Shown here: piece by piece, positions 29,634 through 38,263 of the stretch
Layout: each line of letters begins with the position of its first letter
How positions within the stretch are numbered: position 1 is the stretch's first letter
Source: Cyanobacteria bacterium CG_2015-22_32_23
GTDB lineage: Bacteria; Cyanobacteriota; Cyanobacteriia; Cyanobacteriales; Cyanobacteriaceae
Direction: 5' to 3'
Length of the DNA: 60,425 bases
Assembly: GCA_009993045.1 (NCBI GenBank)
Contig: JAACUG010000065.1
Coordinates: forward strand, 1-60,425
Program-made: the position numbers and the translations under genes
The notes under the pieces: generated by a model
Databases searched by the model: none
What the model was told of the DNA's origin: nothing
The model's input: only the letters and a program-made list of their open reading frames with translations

Positions 29634-30086
29634 TTACTTATCATCAGTAGTGGATAAATAATGATTTTCGGGGAAATTTTTTACATCTAAGATTACCTCA
29701 GATTCAAGAACTAATTGTTGATTTTCCCATTTTTTTTGTTCAATTTTTTTTAACTCCAATTCAGAATCAAAATTTAAGCCTAAAGCGACAATTATTTTTT
29801 CTTTATTGGCATATAAATCCATAAAAGCGCCAAGCCAATATTGTGCTAAAAAAGGTTCTAAAGCAGTGATAACACCTATAATTAATTCACTAGGAGGATG
29901 TACTTCTGAAAAGCGTTTATCATCTAAACTACGCTCTCCTGTTTCCCATGTTTCACCTTCAAAAGATCCTTGTACAGATACAAAATAATTCTCTTGACAA
30001 TACTTATTAATCCATTGTCGATTATGTTTATAATAATGTAACCATTTTTTTTTCAATCTAGCTTTTATTTCTTCAAAGTTTTCCAT
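29634..30086 (-). CDS. DUF5331-like cyanobacterial protein
   Basis: A 150-residue soluble protein, converging on the receiver-kinase gene with 13 bp between stops. The pattern LKKKWLHYYKHNRQWI near the start, then PPSELIIGVITALEPFLAQYW and a LNFD segment, matches what I recall of DUF5331, a cyanobacterial family without known function. No signal peptide or catalytic motif is visible. The assignment is moderate. Confidence 0.55.
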   Translation of the reverse strand: MENFEEIKARLKKKWLHYYKHNRQWINKYCQENYFVSVQGSFEGETWETGERSLDDKRFSEVHPPSELIIGVITALEPFLAQYWLGAFMDLYANKEKIIVALGLNFDSELELKKIEQKKWENQQLVLESEVILDVKNFPENHYLSTTDDK

Positions 30087-30265
30087 AATTATTTAAACTA
30101 TAAACTGATGTTACCCAAGTAAACTAATTAGTTATTATAAAATATTTGAGGTTTTAATTGTTAAGTATTAAGTAAAATAAAAGTTGTTAAATTAATAAAA
30201 TCTAACTTTAATAAATTTATTATATTGATCTAAATAGTTTTAGCAAAAATTATTTGTTACCAAAG

Positions 30266-31129
30266 CTATTTATGATTAGGGTTGAAAAACTCACTTAATC
30301 CCTCACCTAATAAAGATAAACCAGTTACCATTGTAGTCATCGCTAATCCTGGGAATAAAGCAGTCCACCAAATACCAGTAGGTAAAGCATCTAAAGCTAA
30401 TTTTAAATCATAACCCCATTCGGGTACATCTTCAGGTAATCCTAAGCCTAAAAATCCTAAACCTCCTAAAATGAGAATAGCATCGGCAGCATTGAGAGTA
30501 AATAAAACAGGGATATTTTGAATTACATTAAAAAATAAATATTTCGATAAAATTCTGATGGGTGATGCGCCCATTGCCTTAGCTGCTTCGATATATAATT
30601 CTGTTTTAACGCTAGTAGTCTGATTTCTCACTACTCGATAATACTGAGGAATATATGAAATTGATAAAGCGATGGCGGCATTAATAACCCCTCTACCTAC
30701 CACAAAAGCTAAAGTTACCGATAATAATAAACCGGGTAAGGTGTAAATTGTATCCATTAAAAATAGTAAAATTTTGTCAGTTTTACCCCCAAAATAACCG
30801 CTAATTAATCCTAATGGTACACCGATAATTAAACTAAAAGATGTGGCTAATAATACCACTTTTAAAGCTGCTTGTGAGCCAAAAATTGTCCTAGAAAAAA
30901 CATCATAACCCTGACTACTTGTACCGAAAAAATATTGAGCATTTGGAGGTTGATGAATAGGATTTTTTAATGATTCTAAAGGATTTTGAATTAAACCAAT
31001 ATTTTGTAATAAAGGTGCGCAAAAAGCTAGAAAAATAAAAATTATTGTGATAGTCAACCCTACTAACATTAAAATATTAGAAAGAGATTTAAACTTGTTT
31101 TTTTTGAGATATATTTTATTTGTAATCAT
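30266..31129 (-). CDS. ABC transporter permease (DppC/OppC type)
   Basis: A 287-residue inner-membrane protein with six predicted transmembrane helices. The N-terminal OppC-like region has NPIHQPPNAQYFFGTSSQGYDVFSRTI, cut here for length. The EAA-type loop reads EAAKAMGASPIRILSKYLFFN, again partly quoted. DppC-type permeases import peptides or nickel as heterodimers with a DppB partner. Neither a DppB gene, an ATPase nor a binding protein lies next to it, which is unusual for this transporter type but common in cyanobacteria, where the parts are scattered. Confidence 0.88.
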   Translation of the reverse strand: MITNKIYLKKNKFKSLSNILMLVGLTITIIFIFLAFCAPLLQNIGLIQNPLESLKNPIHQPPNAQYFFGTSSQGYDVFSRTIFGSQAALKVVLLATSFSLIIGVPLGLISGYFGGKTDKILLFLMDTIYTLPGLLLSVTLAFVVGRGVINAAIALSISYIPQYYRVVRNQTTSVKTELYIEAAKAMGASPIRILSKYLFFNVIQNIPVLFTLNAADAILILGGLGFLGLGLPEDVPEWGYDLKLALDALPTGIWWTALFPGLAMTTMVTGLSLLGEGLSEFFNPNHK

Positions 31130-31230
31130 AAATTAATGAGTAATTAATAATTTTATAATTAGAATTTTTAACTTTATTTATTTTTAATTTAGTTAATAGT
31201 TTTACTTCTAAAAAACAGTATAAAATAGTT

Positions 31231-32571
31231 TTAAACAAGACGAGAAATAATAGAATCTGGAGGCATTTGAGAGATAATTTCTGCGATAATTGTATCTACC
31301 CCAGAATTGCCCCAAGTACATCCATTTTCTAAATAAACTTGTGCAGTTTTTCCCACTAAATATGAGCCATAACCAGCAATTGAGCCTTGTGCTAAGGCTG
31401 TAGTAGCTAAAGTGGTAAAACTGGCGGGATTTTCCCATAAACTATTGATAGCTGATGTTGTTTTTGCCCATCCTAACATCATCATTGTAGTTATTTCTGC
31501 TAAGAATAATCCTCCTAAACTTTTAATAATAGTTTGCCATAAATTTCCTGCTTCATAGCTTGTAATGGGTAAACCGTATAATCTTGCTAAAGCCCGAATC
31601 ATGGTTAAATCTGTAATTAATCCTCCTATTAAATCAAGAAAAATAATAGGATTTATTGCTACAATTAGAGCTTTATATTTAGCATATTTCCAGATAATAT
31701 CTTCCGCTTCTTTTTTTCTATATTCGATAGTTTTACGGGCAATATTTTTTTGAGCAATTTTTGCTTGAGTAAGAGAATTTAAGGCTAATAATGCTTTGCC
31801 TTCTTTATTGAGAATTGTTAATATTTTCTCTTGTAAAGATTCAATATTTGGAGGAGGATATTCCCATTCTTTTTCAATAGTGCCGTCAGGTAATTCTATT
31901 CTTAAAGATATAGGTTGAGGTTGTGCCGCAATCATAACAATTTCATCAGGATTTAACAGCGGTTTGTTTGTTTCATTACTCAATTGTTGCAGTTGTTGAT
32001 AAATACTTTTTAAATCAGTTTCGGGATATAAATCAATTTTATTAAACACTAAAATTAAAGGTTTTTGACTTTGACGTAATTCTAATAAAGCAAGATATTC
32101 TGTGCGAGTTATATCTCCAGCGATGACAAATAAAATTAAATCTGATTGTTGACTAATTTCTTTAGCCATATTTGCCCTTGTTTCTCCGTCAATTTCATCT
32201 AAACCGGGAGTATCTATTAACTCTATTTGGATTTTGCTTGTAGGAAGATTCCAAGGAATAGATTTCGGCCATTTTGTAACACCATTAATTGCTCCAGTCG
32301 TTAAAATTTTCTGCCCTAACAAAGCATTAATTACAGAAGATTTCCCTCGACTAACTAAGCCAAAAGCCGCTATTTTAATAACTTGTTGCTCTAATTTTAC
32401 TCCTGCAGCTTTTAAAATTCGTAAATCATCTCTTACTGCTACTTGTAACTCTACATTGGGTGGATAATTCCAATGACGACGTTTATTACTAGAGTACCAT
32501 GCTATGGATTGTTGTAAGCTATTACGCGCTAAAGAATATAGTGAAGAAGAGACGGAAGATTTAGAATTCAT
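31231..32571 (-). CDS. Era/dynamin-like GTPase with C-terminal DUF697
   Basis: A 446-residue protein. The GTPase domain (about residues 65-235) has P-loop GLVSRGKS (71-78), the G3 motif DTPGLDE and the G4 motif NKIDLYP. The C-terminal part (about 300-440) has hydrophobic helices (IVAINPIIFLDLIGGLITDL and GSIAGYGSYLVGKTAQVYL) as in DUF697 proteins, which associate with membranes. Similar cyanobacterial proteins exist and lack a defined role. Membrane remodelling or stress protection are guesses. It is divergent from rpoZ. Confidence 0.85.
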   Translation of the reverse strand: MNSKSSVSSSLYSLARNSLQQSIAWYSSNKRRHWNYPPNVELQVAVRDDLRILKAAGVKLEQQVIKIAAFGLVSRGKSSVINALLGQKILTTGAINGVTKWPKSIPWNLPTSKIQIELIDTPGLDEIDGETRANMAKEISQQSDLILFVIAGDITRTEYLALLELRQSQKPLILVFNKIDLYPETDLKSIYQQLQQLSNETNKPLLNPDEIVMIAAQPQPISLRIELPDGTIEKEWEYPPPNIESLQEKILTILNKEGKALLALNSLTQAKIAQKNIARKTIEYRKKEAEDIIWKYAKYKALIVAINPIIFLDLIGGLITDLTMIRALARLYGLPITSYEAGNLWQTIIKSLGGLFLAEITTMMMLGWAKTTSAINSLWENPASFTTLATTALAQGSIAGYGSYLVGKTAQVYLENGCTWGNSGVDTIIAEIISQMPPDSIISRLV

Positions 32572-32789
32572 CTTAATTATTAAAATATGTTATACATTAG
32601 AAAGATTTAAGGAAAATTTAATTTTTTTTCTCAATTTTACGATGATATTTGACAATATTAGTAGATATTTGTTTCGATTTTCAACTAAGTTTTTTAACAC
32701 GATATTCTATTCGTCTTATTTTTGGGAATTTTGCGAATGAGTCAACATTAAGTTATAATTAAACATCGAAACCTGATAGAAAAACGATA

Positions 32790-33017
32790 ATGCTCAAAAA
32801 AAGTGGCTTTGACACCAGTCAAATAATGTTTCGGAGTGATGAATTAATGAATGCGGCATCTAATCGTTATAAAATTACTGTAGCCGTGGCAAAAAGGGCG
32901 AAACAAAGAAGAAAAGAAGACTGGGAAAATATAGAAGAAGTGATGAAACCAGTTCTTAGAGCTATTATAGAGATGTCTGATGAACTTACTCAACCAGAAA
33001 TTATTAGTGATGATTAA
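32790..33017 (+). CDS. rpoZ: RNA polymerase omega subunit
   Basis: A 75-residue protein of the expected length. The omega signature is visible: [20 protein letters not shown] (residues 8-27) then [17 protein letters not shown]. Omega binds the beta-prime subunit and helps core assembly; in cyanobacteria it also favours sigma recruitment. The next gene begins 64 bp later on the same strand. Confidence 0.95.
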   Translation: MLKKSGFDTSQIMFRSDELMNAASNRYKITVAVAKRAKQRRKEDWENIEEVMKPVLRAIIEMSDELTQPEIISDD

Positions 33018-33081
33018 TCCTTAAGATGCACAATCAAAAGATAACACATTTATTGATTCATCGGACTGAAATAGGTAAATT

Positions 33082-33684
33082 ATGACAGGGAAAAAATTAA
33101 AATACTGGTTTTTGTTACTAACTACCCTTCTTGTTAGTTATTGGAGTCAACATCTTAATATTTTTCCTTGGCAATTATTCGAGGATAAATCTTCTTCTGT
33201 GGTTTTCGCCCAAAATATCACTATTCCTCCTGAAAAAGTCGCTGATGCCGTTTATCAGCAATTGTCTTATTTACCGAAAGAGAATAGTTATCTCAGGAAA
33301 GAAACTAACAATATTGCTATCGACAATACTTTAATTAGTCGTCTTGTTCGTTATCATCAATATACCAAAAGTCGAGCTACTATTTATCGTTTAGATTGGA
33401 AGTTAACTTTAGCTGATTATCTCGGTAAAAATGAAGTTATTAATACTCAACGTTATCCAGGTTATAGTACTTTAACTCAAAATCCTTTAGATAGCGATCG
33501 CAAAATTATTGAAAGTTTAACCATGCAACAGCGAAATGAGTTAGTCAACTTGTTAGTAAGTATTTATAATCCTAATACAGAAATAAAGCCAACCCAGAAA
33601 CCTTCACAAAATCCTCAAAATACTAATTCTTCTCCTGTTTTTGTGTTACCTACCCCTGGGGGTGCAGATTTATTATTACCCTAA
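33082..33684 (+). CDS. Exported protein of unknown function
   Basis: A 200-residue protein with a signal peptide or anchor near residues 7-24 and an AQN motif near 44-46. The mature part contains PPEKVADAVYQQLSYLPKEN, a basic Tyr/Arg-rich middle (RLVRYHQYTKSRATIYRLDW) and ADYLGKNE, then a Pro/Asn/Ser-rich low-complexity stretch and the C-terminus LPTPGGADLLLP. I do not recognise the family. It lies 52 bp before the CHAT protein gene on the same strand, so cotranscription is plausible, and the two could be functionally linked. A similar arrangement behind rpoZ in relatives would need checking. Confidence 0.7.
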   Translation: MTGKKLKYWFLLLTTLLVSYWSQHLNIFPWQLFEDKSSSVVFAQNITIPPEKVADAVYQQLSYLPKENSYLRKETNNIAIDNTLISRLVRYHQYTKSRATIYRLDWKLTLADYLGKNEVINTQRYPGYSTLTQNPLDSDRKIIESLTMQQRNELVNLLVSIYNPNTEIKPTQKPSQNPQNTNSSPVFVLPTPGGADLLLP

Positions 33685-33736
33685 AAGAGGAGATGAGGAG
33701 TAAAATTAACTATAAACAAACTATTAAGTATCAAAC

Positions 33737-36217
33737 ATGGGTAAGTTAATTCTTTTTAAAGTAGAATCAGGTAGTTTTATTGATGGTTTTGATGTTACTT
33801 TACAAATTTGTGACGATAATCCTGATGGCATTACTCATCCATTTACAACCGTAACAGGTACATTACCTCCCTGTCAACCCATTACAAATGATTATCAAAC
33901 ATGGCAGGAAAGTTATCGTAGTTTGCATCAACAAGTAAGATTAGGTTCACCTAGACAACAGATTACTCACATTACGGATAATTGTCAAGAATCAGCTCAA
34001 CAACTTAAACAAACTTTATCTAATTGGTATCATTGTCAAGTAGAATCTTTTGGGAAGATAAGAGAGAGATTATTAGCTGAATTAGATACTCAAGAAATTA
34101 TTAGGCTTTTGATTCAAACAGAGATAAAAGAATTACATTCTTTACCTTGGCATCTATTTTTTGACTCTTTTCTTAATCAATACATCAAAGCAGAATTAGC
34201 TATATCTCCTGTACAATATAACACTTTAAAATTAACAGAAAGAAGAAACGAAAAGATAAAAATTTTAGCTATTTTTGGTAATAGTGAAGGAGTAAATTTA
34301 CAACCAGATAGAGAAGTTTTAACTAACTTACAAGAAGCGGAAATAATTACTTTAATTAAACCTAGTCGAGAAGATTTATTTTATCATCTTTATAAACAAG
34401 AATGGGACTTATTTTTTTTTGCTGGGCATAGTGGAAAAAATGAAGAAACAGGGGAAGGTAAATTATATCTAAATGAAGAAGATATTATTACTATTGAAGA
34501 ATTTAATAACGCCGTAAAACAGGCTATTCAAAAAGGCTTAAAATTAGCAGTTTTTAACTCCTGTGATGGTTTAGGATTAGCGCAAGATTTAGTCGCTTTA
34601 CATTTATCACAAATTGTCGTCATGACAGAAATAATACCTGATAAAGTTGCCCATGTTTTTATTCGAGAATTTTTAACCAGTTTTGCTGCGAATAATCCTC
34701 TTTACTTAGCCGTCAGACAAGCTAGAGAAAAACTCCAACCCCTTGAAAACCAATTTCCTTGCGCCACATGGTTGCCAATTATTTGTCAAAATCCAGCAAG
34801 TTTACCCTTAACTTGGCAAAGTTTACAACCTTTAGAAATTAATCCCATTCTCTCCTCCCAAAAAATCCTGAGAAATCCTGAAAATTTAGCTAATTTAATC
34901 TTAGAAACAAGAATAAATAATACTCAATTAACCCTTGAATATAATTCTTTAATTAATCCTAATGTTGAGGTTTTAGTTAACTATACTGACACGGATTTAT
35001 CCATGAGTGAAGATATTGCGAGAATGTTGTTAACAAAAGGTGGTAAAACTATTCTTAAACAATTAGAAAAACAGAAAGTTAAACAATTAGGACAAATCTT
35101 AACGACTAATGCTGGTAAACTCAGAGTGGAATCAATTTTTCATTGTGTTATTTATGATTATCAACAGCCTGAATTAACTGATTTTAACTTAGTTAAAACT
35201 ATCATTAATCGTTGTTTAACTTTAGCTGATAGTAATGGTTTTTCTTCCTTAGCTTTTCCAGTGTTTCTTCCCCATAATTCTACTTTATCCATAGAACAAA
35301 TTACCATAGCTTTTGCCCAAGAAATTACTAATTATTTGGAAGGAGAAACTCATTTACAACAGGTAAAAGTTATTTTACAAAATACCTCCAATTTATCAAA
35401 TAGTATTGTAGATGAGCGTTTATATAGATTTTATGGACAATTTAAAGAATTTTTAGAGTTAACTGTTGACATCAAAACTCGTTGTTTATTATTACAAGAA
35501 TTAAGTAACATTTATCAACAAAGACAAATGAGAAATTCTGTACAAATACTTACTTTATATCAAGATTATTTAACTCAATTTAAGCAAGATTGGATTAATA
35601 ATAATAGTCAACAAAATCATGAGGAGTTTATTACAAATTATCATGAATCTTTAGAAAATATAAGTCAAAAAATTAGTCATAATCAGGAAGATAAAATTGA
35701 TAATATTGTTACCTCTGTACATCAAAATTACCATGAAGAAGCAGCTCAAATTTGGCAGGAATTAGTTACCCTTGAAGATGACAATGAAATTATTTCTTTA
35801 TTAGACAAATTAGGTACAGATATTGATGGTTTTGCGTGGATAAATGATCAATATGAGTTAAGTATAACTAGTGCTATTGCTAAACAAAGAAAGATTAATG
35901 AAATGTTACAAAATCAAGTAAAAGAATTAGAAAAAGGGCAAGAATTATTACAACAAAAACTATTGAATTTATATAGTCAAGGAATCTTAAATAAAAAAAC
36001 CATCGGGGAAGAAACAAGTTTAATATTTAAGGAGTATCCTAAGATTAACATAATAGTTGAACCTGAAGAATTACCCCTAGAATATCGAGTAGAAAGAATA
36101 ACTTATACTCCAAATAAAAGAGCATTAAAAGAAGCTAATAATCAAGGAATTGACATTAGTAATATAGCAGAAATAGATCCAAATTTAAAACCACAATTTA
36201 AGTTAAATAGTCGTTAA
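33737..36217 (+). CDS. CHAT-domain (caspase-like) protein with macro-like middle and Gp157-like tail
   Basis: An 826-residue cytoplasmic protein. Residues 1-170 are the region often found before cyanobacterial CHAT domains (DGFDVTLQI, LHSLPWHLFFDSF). The CHAT protease domain (about 170-355) has the catalytic pair His231 in FFAGHSG and Cys276 in FNSCDGLG. Residues about 398-550 resemble a macro domain: VEVLVNYTDTDLSMSEDIAR, LLTKGGKTIL, IFHCVIYDY and FSSLAFPVFLP. Residues about 660-815 are helical then match the layout of phage Gp157 proteins: coiled segment AIAKQRKINEMLQNQVKELE, then EPEELPLEYR, TPNKRALKEANNQG. CHAT proteases are peptidases used in cell death and anti-phage systems, and macro domains bind ADP-ribose, so an effector role is plausible but not shown. 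The stop overlaps that of the convergent HpsJ-like gene. Confidence 0.82.
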   Translation: MGKLILFKVESGSFIDGFDVTLQICDDNPDGITHPFTTVTGTLPPCQPITNDYQTWQESYRSLHQQVRLGSPRQQITHITDNCQESAQQLKQTLSNWYHCQVESFGKIRERLLAELDTQEIIRLLIQTEIKELHSLPWHLFFDSFLNQYIKAELAISPVQYNTLKLTERRNEKIKILAIFGNSEGVNLQPDREVLTNLQEAEIITLIKPSREDLFYHLYKQEWDLFFFAGHSGKNEETGEGKLYLNEEDIITIEEFNNAVKQAIQKGLKLAVFNSCDGLGLAQDLVALHLSQIVVMTEIIPDKVAHVFIREFLTSFAANNPLYLAVRQAREKLQPLENQFPCATWLPIICQNPASLPLTWQSLQPLEINPILSSQKILRNPENLANLILETRINNTQLTLEYNSLINPNVEVLVNYTDTDLSMSEDIARMLLTKGGKTILKQLEKQKVKQLGQILTTNAGKLRVESIFHCVIYDYQQPELTDFNLVKTIINRCLTLADSNGFSSLAFPVFLPHNSTLSIEQITIAFAQEITNYLEGETHLQQVKVILQNTSNLSNSIVDERLYRFYGQFKEFLELTVDIKTRCLLLQELSNIYQQRQMRNSVQILTLYQDYLTQFKQDWINNNSQQNHEEFITNYHESLENISQKISHNQEDKIDNIVTSVHQNYHEEAAQIWQELVTLEDDNEIISLLDKLGTDIDGFAWINDQYELSITSAIAKQRKINEMLQNQVKELEKGQELLQQKLLNLYSQGILNKKTIGEETSLIFKEYPKINIIVEPEELPLEYRVERITYTPNKRALKEANNQGIDISNIAEIDPNLKPQFKLNSR

Positions 36218-37041
36218 TTATTAATTTTATCTTTAACTCTTGCCCATTTTGTCATTTGCCAAATCATAATAAATAAAACACCAGAAATTAGTGAACCTGT
36301 GTTATATTTTACAGAACGTTTTAATAATGCTTTTCTTCCTTGTTTCCTAACTATTTCAGCTTGTTTATTAGTTTGTACTCGTGAATTATCAATAAATTCC
36401 TTGAATTTCGTTTTAACTTCTCCTAACTGTTGACTGTTTTCAATTATAGGAGCATTTCCAGCATTTATTTCACCTATTAATGTTTGCATATCTTTTGAAT
36501 TTTGTACATCTCTTAATCTAATTTCTACTTTTTGTAAAACTTCAAGTCTTTGAGTGGTTTCTTTCTCTATTTGCTGATTGGTTAGTGCGTCAATTCGGAT
36601 AGTATTAACTATTCCTAAAGGCACAAATAAAAGAAATAAAATTCCTGAAAATAAACTAATCCAAGATAAACTCATTAAGGTGATAAATTCCCAACCTTTA
36701 CGCAAATAATTACCTCCAGAGAAGATTAATAATAAAGCAATAAAAGGTATCGCAATTCTTTCTACTAAAGCGCTTAATACTTGAAATTCCCATTGAGGAT
36801 TAAGAAATTGAGGGGGGATAAGAATTTCAGCTAAATCTAAAGCAAATAAAAGAAGAAACACATAACCAACAGATCTCCAAATACCAATTGACCTTAACAT
36901 ATTAAGGCTAAAATTACCAATTTTATCTACTTTTTGGTTAAGTTTATTTTGAATATCAAGGTTGTCAAAATTATCAATATTATTGAAATTACCCACATTA
37001 TCAGGATTAGAATTTAAACTGTCTTGATTAGGCTGAATCAT
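36214..37041 (-). CDS. HpsJ-like membrane protein
   Basis: A 275-residue membrane protein. An Asn/Asp-rich N-terminus (residues 1-40) precedes transmembrane helices near 53-72, 88-108, 120-142 and 247-265, with a polar helical region about 150-240. The segment ALDLAEILIPPQFLNPQWEF and the IEKETTQRLEVLQKVEIRL stretch match HpsJ-like proteins that accompany cyanoexosortase A; HpsJ is linked to hormogonium polysaccharide in filamentous strains. Here it is 137 bp downstream of a cyanoexosortase gene. A role in exopolysaccharide or protein anchoring is inferred from context. The stop codon overlaps that of the CHAT gene on the other strand. Confidence 0.7.
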   Translation of the reverse strand: MIQPNQDSLNSNPDNVGNFNNIDNFDNLDIQNKLNQKVDKIGNFSLNMLRSIGIWRSVGYVFLLLFALDLAEILIPPQFLNPQWEFQVLSALVERIAIPFIALLLIFSGGNYLRKGWEFITLMSLSWISLFSGILFLLFVPLGIVNTIRIDALTNQQIEKETTQRLEVLQKVEIRLRDVQNSKDMQTLIGEINAGNAPIIENSQQLGEVKTKFKEFIDNSRVQTNKQAEIVRKQGRKALLKRSVKYNTGSLISGVLFIMIWQMTKWARVKDKINN

Positions 37042-37178
37042 AGTTTTTTTTGAATGGAGATACTTAATTAAATTTTATTAACTATACCTTATGGATGATT
37101 ATTTTTTAAATCAGTTAAGATGTTTTTATCCGTAATAATACTGAGAATAATGTTATCGTAAAAAGTAGATTATAAAAA

Positions 37179-38072
37179 TTAAAATTGATCACTATTGAAA
37201 AAGTCATCTTCTTGATAGGAAGAAACTGTAGCTACTTTTTCTGTTTTATTCATCAATAACCAATAAAATAGACCAAAAACTATAACTGCAATCATACCAA
37301 AAATTAATGAACCTTCACCTTCATGCCAATATAAAAAGGCTTCTTTTTCTCCCCTTCCCACTAAAATTGCCATCAACACAACTCGAAAAGCATTAACCAT
37401 AAATCCTGTCACAATAGCCACTAATGGTACTATATATTGATCTTTCTTTTTAATGGGAAACATAATTAAACAAATAACCGATAAACCTAAGACATAAGTG
37501 ACAGATTCAATACCTGAACAACCTTCGTAAACTTTGATGCTACCTTTTTCTAAATGAATAAAAATTCCATCTAATACTAAATTAAATCCTAAATAATGGA
37601 GAAAAAAAGCAGATACTTTAGCCGTTAAAGGAGAAAGATCTAATAATAATTGTAGAATAACTCTAGGTACACCTAAGAAAAAGATAATTAGTAATTCTGA
37701 TCTAAATTGTTTTAAACCATAAAAACCAGCAGCAATAAAACTTAAACCCACAGAAAAGACAAAAGGCGCAACACTGAGAAGATTATTTTCTTTTTCCGTA
37801 GGAATAGATTTACTCACAAATAAAGTCCAACCAATTAATAAAATACCTAAAATAGTCGGTAACATTTGACATTGAAATTTTAACTCTTTTTTTCTATCCC
37901 ATAATAAAGAATAAATTGCCATCCAAAATAAACCACTCATTCCTGCATGAGCAATATTATTCATTCTATAGAATATGGTTAAATTTATAGCCACTAATGC
38001 AGATAAAATAATTGCCATCCAAAAACCATAATTTTTAAGTAATTCTGTGGGATTTAACTTTCCTGTATCCAT
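37179..38072 (-). CDS. Cyanoexosortase (probably type A)
   Basis: A 297-residue polytopic membrane protein of the exosortase/archaeosortase family, predicted cysteine transpeptidases that process PEP-CTERM proteins. The catalytic triad is visible: Cys185 in YEGCSGIESV, Arg230 in VNAFRVV, and His250 in YWHEGEGSLIF. About eight membrane helices are predicted. The downstream HpsJ-like gene suggests the cyanoexosortase A group. I see no PEP-CTERM target protein in the window and no separate exosortase-associated gene between it and the HpsJ-like gene. Confidence 0.85.
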   Translation of the reverse strand: MDTGKLNPTELLKNYGFWMAIILSALVAINLTIFYRMNNIAHAGMSGLFWMAIYSLLWDRKKELKFQCQMLPTILGILLIGWTLFVSKSIPTEKENNLLSVAPFVFSVGLSFIAAGFYGLKQFRSELLIIFFLGVPRVILQLLLDLSPLTAKVSAFFLHYLGFNLVLDGIFIHLEKGSIKVYEGCSGIESVTYVLGLSVICLIMFPIKKKDQYIVPLVAIVTGFMVNAFRVVLMAILVGRGEKEAFLYWHEGEGSLIFGMIAVIVFGLFYWLLMNKTEKVATVSSYQEDDFFNSDQF

Positions 38073-38263
38073 ATTATTAATCTTTTTTTATTGCTATTTA
38101 TCATAAGATAATCTTAACTTTAAAAATCAATCTTCTAAAAACAATTAGCTTATTTGTGAGAATTAATTGTCGTAACTTAAAAACATCTTTTTTTCCTCCA
38201 TACCTCAAAATGCTATGATACCCAAAGCTAAAAAATTTTAGGTAAAGTCACAAAAAGTCAACA

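Noticed and set aside
32504-32740. Plus-strand 78-codon frame across the GTPase start and the rpoZ upstream region
   Set aside because: It overlaps the GTPase N-terminus on the other strand and has no family similarity or Shine-Dalgarno site.
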